64,000 nt of DNA, taken from NCBI RefSeq assembly GCF_000785555.1, contig NZ_CP009129.1, positions 868,001-932,000 on the forward strand. Reading direction: 5' to 3'. Under the pieces are notes generated by a model. That model was not told the origin of the DNA, searched no databases, and saw only the letters and a list, made by a program, of their open reading frames with translations. This document shows positions 1 to 7,672 of this stretch, one piece after another. The position numbers and the translations under genes are program-made. This DNA is from Planococcus sp. PAMC 21323. Its GTDB lineage: Bacteria > Bacillota > Bacilli > Bacillales_A > Planococcaceae. Numbering within the stretch: position 1 is the first letter of the stretch; every line of letters starts with the position of its first letter.

Positions 1-579
1 TATACACCTGAATGGCCAGGAGATACTCCGTTCGACTACGAACTATCTGTGACAATAGAGCAAAGTGGATCAGTTAATATTGGGAAGCTGCAAACTAGCA
101 CACATATAGGTACGCATATCGATGCTCCTTTTCATTATAATGATCAAGGACTTAAGACGCACGAGCTACCGCTAGATGTTTACTTAACTCAAGCGCAAGT
201 AATGGATGTTAGCGGTTTAGAAAAAATTGAGATTCTGAATTTAAAACCGCTCGAAAAGAATGTTGAAGCCGTGTTACTGAAAACAGTTTCTTGGCAAGAT
301 CGCAACAAATTCCCTGAGAAATGGCCTGTTTTTGATGAGTCGATTGCTAAATGGATGACTGATAATGGAATCAGATTGCTCGGGGTAGACGTGCCATCTG
401 TTGATCCTGAAACAAGTAAAGAGTTGCCAATGCACCAAGCGATGAATCAATACCAACGATTTATATTAGAAGGTATCGTATTGGATGATGTCTCAGAAGG
501 CGTTTACCAATTAGTGGCATTGCCGTTAAAGATAAAAGATGGAGAAGGTAGTCCAGTACGGGCAATTCTTTATAAGTGA
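1..579 (+). CDS. kynB: cyclase-family hydrolase, KynB-like arylformamidase (5' end outside window)
   Basis: The reading frame is open from base 1, so the start lies upstream; 192 codons are visible. The first visible residues, YTPEWPGDTPF, and the metal-binding stretch THIGTHIDAPFH are hallmarks of the cyclase family (PF04199) that includes kynurenine formamidase. That enzyme hydrolyses N-formylkynurenine to kynurenine and formate in tryptophan breakdown. The later GVDVPSVDP motif also fits. B. subtilis-type KynB is about 209 residues, so only roughly 15-20 residues are missing. No kynA or kynU neighbour is visible, so another cyclase-family hydrolase is possible. Confidence 0.65.
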   Translation, partial: YTPEWPGDTPFDYELSVTIEQSGSVNIGKLQTSTHIGTHIDAPFHYNDQGLKTHELPLDVYLTQAQVMDVSGLEKIEILNLKPLEKNVEAVLLKTVSWQDRNKFPEKWPVFDESIAKWMTDNGIRLLGVDVPSVDPETSKELPMHQAMNQYQRFILEGIVLDDVSEGVYQLVALPLKIKDGEGSPVRAILYK

Positions 580-615
580 AAATACCTAGTCTAGTAAATA
601 TTTTCAAAGACAAAT

Positions 616-648
616 AAAACCTTCACCTGTTTTTCAGGTGAAGGTTTT
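616..648. terminator. bidirectional intrinsic terminator
   Basis: A 14-bp perfect stem (616-629 with 635-648) closes on a five-T loop and is A/T-flanked on both sides. It lies between two convergent genes and its 3' arm reaches the stop codon of the minus-strand gene. Confidence 0.85.
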
Positions 649-1090
649 ATACGTAGTCTGCACGGAAGTAAGGTTCCATGTCCTTGATATTCATAGCAAT
701 TTCATCGCAAATTTCTTGATAAAGCGCCCATTGTTCCGTACTATCATTAGTTCGTAATTCTGGATTACGGATATTCCAACGCAGTAATTTTTGGCTTGGC
801 AAGTCTGATGGAATATCGCCATCTTCTAATTCACCGTCATGTAACGCGATGATTAAATCTGCATCGCCTACCTCCTGCGGATTATACGAGCGTGCTTCAA
901 CTGTAGGTAAATCCAAAATAATTTCTTTCATTATCTCCAAAGGCATCTCGTTGAAATCGGATTGAGAATCCTGCGTCCAAGCGGCACTACGTATCTCCCA
1001 ATCAGGAAGCATTAGTCGATTAGCCCAAATTTCAGCCATCAATCCACGATGTTGATGTGATGAGATAAAGTATACTGTTTGTCTTGACAT
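647..1090 (-). CDS. ArsC/low-molecular-weight phosphatase-like protein lacking the catalytic cysteine
   Basis: This 147-residue protein aligns along its length with thioredoxin-coupled arsenate reductase and LMW tyrosine phosphatases: an N-terminal beta strand (VYFIS), a P-loop-like turn, then MAEIWA, a central ADLIIALHDGE strand and a C-terminal EQWALYQEICDEIA helix. In active enzymes the P-loop is CX5R; here it reads SSHQHRG, with Ser in place of the nucleophilic Cys and about one residue less. The only Cys is near residue 126. The fold assignment is reasonably firm. Arsenate reductase or phosphatase activity by the usual mechanism is unlikely. An AGAAGGGA ribosome binding site precedes the ATG. 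Confidence 0.6.
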   Translation of the reverse strand: MSRQTVYFISSHQHRGLMAEIWANRLMLPDWEIRSAAWTQDSQSDFNEMPLEIMKEIILDLPTVEARSYNPQEVGDADLIIALHDGELEDGDIPSDLPSQKLLRWNIRNPELRTNDSTEQWALYQEICDEIAMNIKDMEPYFRADYV

Positions 1091-1207
1091 GGGAAATCCC
1101 TTCTTCCTATAATCAAACCGTTTCTTCTATTAGTAATGTTTACCCACTGTCAACAAAATAAAACTAGTAAATTTGTGACGGAATTGTGAATTTCGCTCAT
1201 TGTGTGT

Positions 1208-1258
1208 AAAATCCGGAGATGCAGACTTCAGTACACTAGTCTGCAACTCCGGATTTTT
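1208..1258. terminator. terminator downstream of the stress protein gene
   Basis: A long interrupted stem pairs 1208-1218 with 1247-1257 and 1221-1226 with 1239-1244, with one mismatch and a 12-base loop. Its outer arm touches the stop codon of the minus-strand usp gene. A T-run follows on the plus strand and a shorter one on the minus strand. Confidence 0.75.
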
Positions 1259-1776
1259 TATTTCACTACTAATATTGAGCACGAAGAATCTTGAATTAGT
1301 TTTTTACTAACAGATCCAATAAAGAATTTTTGCAAACCTGATTTACCACTATTGCCGATAATCAGTAAATCGATATTTTGTTCTTCGATAAAAGCTGTAA
1401 TCGTTTTGGCTGCATGTCCTTCTAAAGCAAGTACAGAAGCTTTTGAGTTATGAGTATCGAGCTGTCTTTGGATGGATTGCTGAACATGCTTCGAATATTC
1501 GGCTGCTGCACCGTCGTAGTTTTTTTCGTGAGAAATCTTTTCATCCCCAATTCCGTAAGGCATATACTGTGCATAATTGCTATCGACATTTGCTGATACA
1601 ATAGGGGCTGAAGCACTGCCTGCATCCATATATCCAACACTTTCCCGATAATCTTCGTTAACATAAATAACTGAAAGTTTGGCATCTGGTAAAACTTTTG
1701 TTAGTTCAATTGCTTTATCAAAAGCCATTCTGCTGCCATCAGATCCATCATAAGCCATTGCGATATTTGTAAACAT
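1258..1776 (-). CDS. universal stress protein, UspA family
   Basis: A single-domain Usp of 172 residues. The N-terminal strand IAMAYDGSDGS and the C-terminal ATP-binding signature G-x2-G-x9-G-S (GNSGKSG...GSVSK, about residues 140-155) are intact, so this is an ATP-binding type. Such proteins are cytosolic and accumulate under stress or growth arrest; the specific role cannot be read from sequence. The ATG at 1776 is chosen over a GTG at 1785 because GAGGTG sits six bases before the ATG. The gene stands alone between a terminator and the exporter leader region. Confidence 0.85.
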   Translation of the reverse strand: MFTNIAMAYDGSDGSRMAFDKAIELTKVLPDAKLSVIYVNEDYRESVGYMDAGSASAPIVSANVDSNYAQYMPYGIGDEKISHEKNYDGAAAEYSKHVQQSIQRQLDTHNSKASVLALEGHAAKTITAFIEEQNIDLLIIGNSGKSGLQKFFIGSVSKKLIQDSSCSILVVK

Positions 1777-1874
1777 CCCTTTCACCTCATCTAAAATACT
1801 ATTAGTTATAAATTACCCTCCAAGCCTAAAATAAAACCTCTGTTATTCTTTAAGAGAAATATTTTCAAAAAATG

Positions 1875-1904
1875 TTGACAATTCAAAATAGTTTTTGATA
1901 TTCT
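1875..1904 (+). promoter_or_regulatory. promoter of the leader ORF and bmrCD-like operon
   Basis: A perfect TTGACA (1875-1880) is followed after 18 bases by TATTCT (1899-1904). Transcription would start near 1911, about 17 bases before the leader ribosome binding site. Confidence 0.65.
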
Positions 1905-1934
1905 AATATTAACTAATAAATGGGAATGGAGGTA

Positions 1935-2012
1935 ATGATGATGGAAAAAATGGGAATGAACATTCAAACCAATTTTATATCAACATCAGACCTTCCTATA
2001 TTTTTTCTCTGA
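1935..2012 (+). CDS. short leader peptide ORF upstream of the ABC exporter
   Basis: GGAGG at 1928-1932 precedes three consecutive in-frame ATGs (1935, 1938, 1941) and an open frame of up to 25 codons ending at TGA 2010-2012. The product starts MMMEKMGMNIQTNF and ends DLPIFFL. It is Met-rich at the start and hydrophobic at the end and has no recognised domain. It sits between a promoter and an intrinsic terminator ahead of a BmrCD-type exporter. In B. subtilis the bmrCD genes are controlled by translation of a leader, bmrB, of about 54 codons. I infer the same kind of role, though the peptide is shorter and I see no clear sequence similarity. Confidence 0.65.
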   Translation: MMMEKMGMNIQTNFISTSDLPIFFL

Positions 2013-2062
2013 CTTTATTTCGAGAATAGAAATATTCAGGACAAGTCTGTAAAATTGTCCTG
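2005..2062 (+). promoter_or_regulatory. competing leader RNA hairpins
   Basis: TTCTC in the last leader codons (2005-2009) can pair with GAGAA (2022-2026). GAATA (2024-2028) can instead pair with TATTC (2033-2037); the two hairpins share bases and exclude each other. A third hairpin pairs CAGGACAA (2037-2044) with TTGTCCTG (2055-2062). A ribosome held at the end of the leader ORF would cover the first arm. The switch is inferred from base pairing only. Confidence 0.45.
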
Positions 2063-2070
2063 TTTTCATG

Positions 2071-2106
2071 AGCGTGCGCCCATAAACTAGGCGCGCGTTT
2101 TTTTTT
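2071..2106 (+). terminator. intrinsic terminator/attenuator ahead of the exporter genes
   Basis: A GC-rich stem pairs 2072-2080 with 2090-2098, including two G-T pairs, over a nine-base loop and is followed by a run of nine Ts. It lies about 80 bases before the first exporter gene and after the leader ORF, so it would have to be bypassed for exporter expression. Confidence 0.8.
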
Positions 2107-2186
2107 ATGTTTATTCTAAAAAATAAAGTCGATAGAAAAACTAACTAGGAAATAAAGTTTAGGGAAGTAGAAAGCAGGTGGAAGCA

Positions 2187-3923
2187 ATGTTTGACGTATT
2201 ATGGAAATTAAAATGGTTTTTTAAAGAAAATTGGATTCGTTATGCGACGGCAGTAGTTTTATTATTTGTTGCAAATATTTTAGAAATTATTCCGCCTTGG
2301 CTTATTGGTAAGGCGATCGATTCAATTGCGCAAGGACAATTAACTTCGTCTTTAATGTGGCAGTATATAATCGTTCTTGGTATTGCACTTGTACTAGCAT
2401 ATTTGATCAACTTTGTTTGGCAATATCAGTTGTTTGGAGGCGCGTATGTAATCGAACGTCAACTTCGTTCTAGTTTGATGGGGCAATTTTTAAAAATGTC
2501 TCCAACTTTTTACGAGAAAAACCGGACAGGCGATCTGATGGCGCGTTCAACTAATGACTTAAAGGCCATTTCAGAAACAGCTGGATTTGGTATTTTAACG
2601 TTAATCGATTCTACCTTGTATATGGCAACAATCATCGTAGCAATGGGAGTGCTTGTTTCGTGGGAATTGACTTTCTTTGCGATGTTGCCATTGCCCATAC
2701 TAGCAATTATTGTTCAAGTGTTAGGTAGGAAAATTCATATGCGTTATATGGAAGCACAAGAAGCATTCGGCGATTTAAATGATAGCGTATTAGAATCAGT
2801 GGGCGGCGTACGAGTCATCCGAGCTTATGTTCAAGAGCGAGCCTCAGAAAGAAATTTTGCAGAAATGACTGATGATGTTTTCGAAAAAAACATGGCAGTA
2901 GAACGAATAGATGCACTTTTTGCACCAGTAACTAAAGTACTGACATCGCTCAGTTACATGATTGGACTTGGCTATGGTGCATTTTTAGTTGCGGACGGCA
3001 AAATGACATTAGGCGATTTAGTCGCTTTCAATGTATATTTGGGCATGATTGTTTGGCCAATGTTTGCTATCGGTGAAATGATTAATATTTTGCAGCGCGG
3101 CAATGCATCAATAGATCGCGTCAATAAAACTTTAGATTACCCTGAAGATGTGACAGATCCAGAAAAGCCAATCGTGTCTGGGCAACTTGAGAAAATTGGC
3201 TTTAAAGACTTTAACTTTACTTATCCACAATCGAGTTCAATCAATCTTCAAGGGATCAACTTGTCTATGAACAGTGGTCAAACCTTAGGTGTTGTCGGGA
3301 AGACCGGTAGCGGGAAAACTACCTTCATTAAGCAATTAATGAGAGAGTACCCAGCTGGTGACGGCTCAATTTTAATAAACGGTATTGAGTTAAAAAAATT
3401 AACAAAAGATCAATTACGCAGTTGGATTGGTTATGTACCACAAGACCATGTATTGTTTTCAAGGACAATTCGGGAAAATATTTTATTTGGTAAATCTACT
3501 GCTAGTGAAGAAGAGTTAATCGAAGCGCTACGTTTGTCTTATTTTGAAAAAGACTTAGCATTGTTACCAAGTGGGCTTGAAACGCTTGTTGGTGAAAAAG
3601 GAGTGGCACTTTCAGGTGGTCAAAAGCAGCGGATTTCGATTGCGCGCGCATTGATTAAAAATCCAGAAATTTTGATCTTAGATGATTCGTTATCAGCAGT
3701 CGATGCAAAAACTGAGGCGAAGATTATTGAAAACATCCAAGCAGAACGTGCTGGAAAAACAACAATTATTACAACGCATCGATTGTCAGCGGTCAAACAT
3801 GCTGATTGGATTGTTGTGTTGGACGACGGCAAAATTATAGAAGAAGGAACTCATGATGGTTTGCTAGAGAAAAACGGGTGGTATAACGAACAATTCCTCC
3901 GTCAGCAAATCGAGGAGGTGTAA
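2187..3923 (+). CDS. bmrC: heterodimeric multidrug ABC exporter subunit, BmrC (YheI) type
   Basis: A 578-residue half transporter with an N-terminal six-helix membrane domain (about residues 1-320) and a C-terminal ATPase domain. Walker A is GKTGSGKTT, the signature LSGGQKQR, and Walker B ILILDD. The residue after Walker B is Asp instead of the catalytic Glu, as expected for the degenerate-site half of a heterodimer. Sequence similarity to B. subtilis BmrC is strong throughout (for example MSPTFYEKNRTGDLMAR). ATG 2187 is chosen over GTG 2178 because AGGTGG lies just before it. The partner gene begins two bases after the stop. Confidence 0.9.
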   Translation: MFDVLWKLKWFFKENWIRYATAVVLLFVANILEIIPPWLIGKAIDSIAQGQLTSSLMWQYIIVLGIALVLAYLINFVWQYQLFGGAYVIERQLRSSLMGQFLKMSPTFYEKNRTGDLMARSTNDLKAISETAGFGILTLIDSTLYMATIIVAMGVLVSWELTFFAMLPLPILAIIVQVLGRKIHMRYMEAQEAFGDLNDSVLESVGGVRVIRAYVQERASERNFAEMTDDVFEKNMAVERIDALFAPVTKVLTSLSYMIGLGYGAFLVADGKMTLGDLVAFNVYLGMIVWPMFAIGEMINILQRGNASIDRVNKTLDYPEDVTDPEKPIVSGQLEKIGFKDFNFTYPQSSSINLQGINLSMNSGQTLGVVGKTGSGKTTFIKQLMREYPAGDGSILINGIELKKLTKDQLRSWIGYVPQDHVLFSRTIRENILFGKSTASEEELIEALRLSYFEKDLALLPSGLETLVGEKGVALSGGQKQRISIARALIKNPEILILDDSLSAVDAKTEAKIIENIQAERAGKTTIITTHRLSAVKHADWIVVLDDGKIIEEGTHDGLLEKNGWYNEQFLRQQIEEV

Positions 3924-3925
3924 GC

Positions 3926-5680
3926 ATGGGAACAGGAAAACGATTGCTAGAATACGCATTAAATTTTAAAAAAGTATTAATAACCGGGTTAATCATGTTA
4001 GCTATCGCGGTGGCTGCCGATTTAGCAGCTCCGTTAATAGCTAAAGAAATTATTGACAATCATATAGCGATATCGGGAAATGCAGTAGACTTTGAACCGA
4101 TTGCTTATTTATTAACTTTGTTTTTCATATTGGCCATCATTACAGCAATTTTTCGCTATTGGCAGTCTGTTTTTTTGCAGCGAGGAGCCAATGGCATTAT
4201 TCGCAAAATGCGAAACGACGTTTACGAACATACACAAACTTTGCCAATACGTTATTTCGATAATTTACCAGCAGGCAAAGTGGTTGCACGCATTACGAAT
4301 GATACTGAAGCAATCCGAGATTTGTTTGTAACTGTACTATCGCAGTTTGCCACTAGCTTTATGTATATGGGTGGAATTTTTATCGCGCTGTTTTATCTCG
4401 ACTGGAAAATGGCTGCAATGACACTTGTGCTGATTCCACTGTTATACATTTGGATGTTGGTTTACCGAAAGTATGCAGCTCGCTACAACCACATTGTTCG
4501 TGAAAAAGTCAGTGAAATGAATGCCATGATAAATGAGTCGATTCAAGGAATGACGATTATTCAAGCATTCCGACGTGAACGCAAAATGAAGGATGAGTTT
4601 GAACAACTAAATGATGAGCATTATAAATACCAGAAAAAATTGCTCATACTCGAAGGCGCAGCTTCTTACAATTTGGTTGGTGTACTACGTTCGATGACAT
4701 TTATTCTTTTTGTTTGGTATTTTGGGAGTGCATCGATATCAGGAGGTACGGTTGTTACAGTTGGTGTGCTGTATGCGTTTGTTGACTATATTATTCGTTT
4801 GTTTAATCCAATTAGCGGGATCGTCAATCAGTTTGGACGATTAGAGCAAGCACTAGTAGCAGCAGAAAGAGTATTTAACTTGCTAGATCAACAAGGAGAA
4901 CCTGTCGTTGATCAAAAAATAACGCGCTATCAAGGCAATGTGAGTTTTGAGAAAGTGTGGTTTGCTTATAAAGAAAAAGAATATGTGTTAAAAGACATTT
5001 CCTTTACAGCAAAACAAGGAGAAACAGTAGCATTGGTTGGTCATACGGGATCAGGAAAAAGTTCGATTATGAACTTGCTATTTCGCTTTTACGACGTAAC
5101 AAAAGGCAATATTACGATTGATGGTGTGAATGTTAACGACATGCCGAGACAATCGGTTAGGGAGCATATGGGAATTGTTTTACAAGATCCTTATTTATTT
5201 AGCGGGACCATCGAATCCAATATCACGTTGGGTGATGAGCGAATTACGAGGGAAATGGTAATCGACGCCTTGTCTGCCGTCGGTGGCGAGCGTGTACTAA
5301 ACCATTTACCAAAAGGAATAGATGAGCCGGTAGTGGAAAAAGGCAGCACATTATCTTCTGGGCAGCGTCAATTGGTATCATTTGCACGAGCATTGGCGTT
5401 TGACCCGGCAATTTTAATATTGGATGAAGCCACATCGAATATTGATACGGAAACAGAAGAGATTATCCAACACGCAATGAACGTATTGAAAAAAGGAAGA
5501 ACAACGTTTATTATTGCACACCGTCTATCGACGATAAAAAATGCCGATCGTATTCTTGTGATGGAAAAAGGGGAAATCGCTGAGGCAGGTAGTCACGAAG
5601 AATTGATGAAGCTTGGCGGTACCTATTATCAAATGTATAAAATTCAATCAGGAATGTCTATTACCCAATCTATTGGGTAA
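3926..5680 (+). CDS. bmrD: heterodimeric multidrug ABC exporter subunit, BmrD (YheH) type
   Basis: A 584-residue partner half transporter. It has six membrane helices, Walker A GHTGSGKSS, a degenerate signature LSSGQRQ, and Walker B ILILDEAT with the catalytic Glu. With BmrC this gives one canonical and one degenerate nucleotide site. The motif LPIRYFDNLPAGKVVARITNDTEAIRD matches BmrD. From memory, B. subtilis BmrD is about 673 residues with an extra segment between helices 1 and 2 that is absent here. GAGGAGGTG precedes the ATG. The last codons lie inside the terminator hairpin. Confidence 0.88.
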   Translation: MGTGKRLLEYALNFKKVLITGLIMLAIAVAADLAAPLIAKEIIDNHIAISGNAVDFEPIAYLLTLFFILAIITAIFRYWQSVFLQRGANGIIRKMRNDVYEHTQTLPIRYFDNLPAGKVVARITNDTEAIRDLFVTVLSQFATSFMYMGGIFIALFYLDWKMAAMTLVLIPLLYIWMLVYRKYAARYNHIVREKVSEMNAMINESIQGMTIIQAFRRERKMKDEFEQLNDEHYKYQKKLLILEGAASYNLVGVLRSMTFILFVWYFGSASISGGTVVTVGVLYAFVDYIIRLFNPISGIVNQFGRLEQALVAAERVFNLLDQQGEPVVDQKITRYQGNVSFEKVWFAYKEKEYVLKDISFTAKQGETVALVGHTGSGKSSIMNLLFRFYDVTKGNITIDGVNVNDMPRQSVREHMGIVLQDPYLFSGTIESNITLGDERITREMVIDALSAVGGERVLNHLPKGIDEPVVEKGSTLSSGQRQLVSFARALAFDPAILILDEATSNIDTETEEIIQHAMNVLKKGRTTFIIAHRLSTIKNADRILVMEKGEIAEAGSHEELMKLGGTYYQMYKIQSGMSITQSIG

Positions 5681-5697
5681 TAGGGCATTCTTTTTTT
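5652..5697 (+). terminator. terminator overlapping the bmrD 3' end
   Basis: CTATTACCCAA pairs with TTGGGTAATAG around a four-base loop, extended outward by GAATG with CATTC, then seven Ts. The stem contains the last codons and stop codon of bmrD. Confidence 0.85.
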
Positions 5698-5756
5698 ATG
5701 GGTGAAAGAAGCTATCACTGTTAAATTCAGCTAGCCTTCCTTATAATTAAAAGAGC

Positions 5757-5789
5757 GGAAAAAAAGCACTGGAACATTCCAGCGCTTTA
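5757..5789 (-). terminator. terminator of yheE
   Basis: AAAGCGCTGGA pairs with TCCAGTGCTTT around a short loop when read on the minus strand and is followed by T-rich sequence. It begins at the yheE stop codon. Confidence 0.75.
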
Positions 5790-5990
5790 ATCGTATACAT
5801 GGTAGAGCATGAGCTCATGTATCATTGTTTTAATGGTTTCTTCGTCTTGAGGAGTCTTAGACTTCCAAACGATGCTGCCATCGGGATGGTATTCTCCTGC
5901 GATGCGTTCGTTTTTATAAAAGAAGGAAATATCCCACCCTGGTAGTTGATCATTTTCAAACATCGGCTTAAATTTAAAATGCTGAAGCAT
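5787..5990 (-). CDS. yheE: YheE family small protein (DUF5342)
   Basis: A 67-residue soluble protein of unknown function. The motifs FKPMFENDQLPGW, YHPDGSIVW and the ending IHELMLYHVYD match B. subtilis YheE, which sits in the same neighbourhood. The start is the ATG at 5990 with AGGAGG six bases upstream, not the longer frame reaching 6020. It is transcribed divergently from yheB, whose start lies about 80 bases away. Confidence 0.75.
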   Translation of the reverse strand: MLQHFKFKPMFENDQLPGWDISFFYKNERIAGEYHPDGSIVWKSKTPQDEETIKTMIHELMLYHVYD

Positions 5991-6071
5991 GTAAATCCTC
6001 CTTTGCGTTCTTCTTATCATTATAGGGGATTACAAGGAATAGACAAAGCAGAAAAGAAAAGAGTGACTAAA

Positions 6072-7214
6072 GTGAATATACTAGTAACGTTAATTTTTAT
6101 GGCAATCGTTGGTGCGCTAATTGGTGGAGTAACCAATCACTTGGCGATTAAAATGCTCTTTTGGCCTTATGAGCCTAAATACATTGGGCAATGGCGAGTG
6201 CCGTTGACACCTGGACTTATACCAAAGCGACGTGACGAATTATCGCGACAACTTGGTAGGACCGTAGTTGAGCATTTATTAACACCAGAAACATTTAAAA
6301 AGCGATTTTTCAATCAGGAAATGCGGTCGAAATCCGAAAAATGGATTAACCGTCAGCTAAATAAGCATTTGTTTGATTCACCAAAAACATTTAATGATTG
6401 GCTGCAAGCAGCAGGTCAAATTGGAATGGACGAAAAAATTGAAGCTAAACTAGATGAACTTGTGGAACTTCAAAAAGAGTCTTTGCAAAACTATATCGCC
6501 GGTAAAACGATCCGTGAATTGATGCCAGACAATTGGAAAGCCGAAGCGGAGACGAAATTGTTTGAAGGTGTTCAATATGCATTAGATCAAGGAATTGGTT
6601 ATTTTGAATCCTCACACGGTAGAGAAACAATCAAATCATTGCTGGATGAGTTTTTAGAATCACGTGGTCGTTTTGGTCATATGCTGCACTCCTTGCTCGG
6701 CGAATCAAAACCTTTGGTCGACCGTATTCAACCAGAAATCATTAAGTTTCTTAACTCTCCCAAAACCTTTGAACTAGTGGGAACGCTAGCGTATAGTGAA
6801 TGGGATAAAGTTCAAGACCGCAGAGTCGATGAACTGTTAAAAGAGTTTGATTTTGAAACAGCAATTGGTTCAGTAAAACAATATGTTCGTGAAAAAGCGG
6901 CGATTTCTACGCGTTTAAACACAACACTTGCAGAGACTTGGCCTGGAGGGTTAGAATGGACAAGTGTCAATATTACGCCACTTGTCATAGACTTTGTCTT
7001 CGAACAAGGTGAGCATAAACTGGAAGAAACCATATTGAAGATCGATATGGAAGGTATGGTAAAAGAGCAAGTCGATTCTCTGCCGCTCAGCCGCCTAGAA
7101 GAACTGGTGCTTGGGATTTCACGGAGAGAATTTAAAATGATTACCGTATTGGGCGCATTTCTCGGAGGCTTTATTGGCGTCTTCCAAGGAATTATCGTCA
7201 TGATACTAAACTAA
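6072..7214 (+). CDS. yheB: YheB family membrane protein (DUF445)
   Basis: About 380 residues. One membrane segment lies at the N-terminus (TLIFMAIVGALIGGVTNHLAIK) and another at the very C-terminus (about the last 25 residues), with a large helical soluble region between. The motif GGVTNHLAIKMLFWP is diagnostic of DUF445/YheB. Function is unknown. The frame is open back to 5946 but that overlaps the divergent yheE start. GTG at 6072 gives the expected family length, and GTG at 6063 is an alternative. Neither has a strong ribosome binding site. yheA follows after 21 bases. Confidence 0.8.
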   Translation: MNILVTLIFMAIVGALIGGVTNHLAIKMLFWPYEPKYIGQWRVPLTPGLIPKRRDELSRQLGRTVVEHLLTPETFKKRFFNQEMRSKSEKWINRQLNKHLFDSPKTFNDWLQAAGQIGMDEKIEAKLDELVELQKESLQNYIAGKTIRELMPDNWKAEAETKLFEGVQYALDQGIGYFESSHGRETIKSLLDEFLESRGRFGHMLHSLLGESKPLVDRIQPEIIKFLNSPKTFELVGTLAYSEWDKVQDRRVDELLKEFDFETAIGSVKQYVREKAAISTRLNTTLAETWPGGLEWTSVNITPLVIDFVFEQGEHKLEETILKIDMEGMVKEQVDSLPLSRLEELVLGISRREFKMITVLGAFLGGFIGVFQGIIVMILN

Positions 7215-7235
7215 CATTAGAGGAGATGGATGAAC

Positions 7236-7583
7236 ATGACAGTAAACATTTATGACGACATTAACAAATTGGAAAGCACATTCCGTTCAACAGACGAGTT
7301 TAAGAAATTAGAGGAAGCTGTTGCACAAGTAACTGCGGACCAAGAAGCAAACGAATTGTTCAAGACTTTCCGTGATTTGCAAATCACGCTTCAGCAAAAA
7401 CAAACACAAGGTGAAGAAATTACTGAAGAAGAAATGATGAATGCTCAAAGCACAGCACAAGAAGCTCAACAAAACGAAAAGATTTTAGCAATGTTAGAAG
7501 CTGAAATGGGCTTGAGCCAAATGATCGAAGAAGTAAACCGTGTCTTGATCAAACCTGTACAATCTTTATACGAAAGCATGTAA
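7236..7583 (+). CDS. yheA: YheA/YlbF family protein
   Basis: A 115-residue all-alpha protein of the YlbF/YmcA superfamily (UPF0342). The sequence is dominated by heptad-like helices (FRDLQITLQQKQTQGEEITEEE) and closes with VLIKPVQSLYESM, matching B. subtilis YheA. Relatives YlbF and YmcA are RNase Y partners; the role of YheA itself is not established. AGGAG at 7221-7225 could serve ATG 7230 or ATG 7236; alignment with the family N-terminus (M-x-V-N-x-Y-D) favours 7236. It is probably cotranscribed with yheB. Confidence 0.85.
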   Translation: MTVNIYDDINKLESTFRSTDEFKKLEEAVAQVTADQEANELFKTFRDLQITLQQKQTQGEEITEEEMMNAQSTAQEAQQNEKILAMLEAEMGLSQMIEEVNRVLIKPVQSLYESM

Positions 7584-7672
7584 TTTTACAAAAATAAAGG
7601 AATAATAAAGAGAGATGCCGAATACGTTAAAGATGAATTACAATTCATTTTTACGAAGGGGTGTCTCTTTTT

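Noticed and set aside
5946..6071. N-terminal extension of yheB
   Set aside because: It is antisense to the start of yheE and its RBS and does not resemble the DUF445 N-terminus.
6812..7201. Long antisense ORF within yheB
   Set aside because: Low-complexity Ser/Thr-rich translation in the shadow of a well-supported gene, with no RBS.
7608..7672. Possible hairpin AGAGATGCC ... GGTGTCTCT between yheA and yhaR
   Set aside because: The pairing is imperfect, the loop is very long, and the 3' arm is the yhaR ribosome binding site; a chance match is likely.
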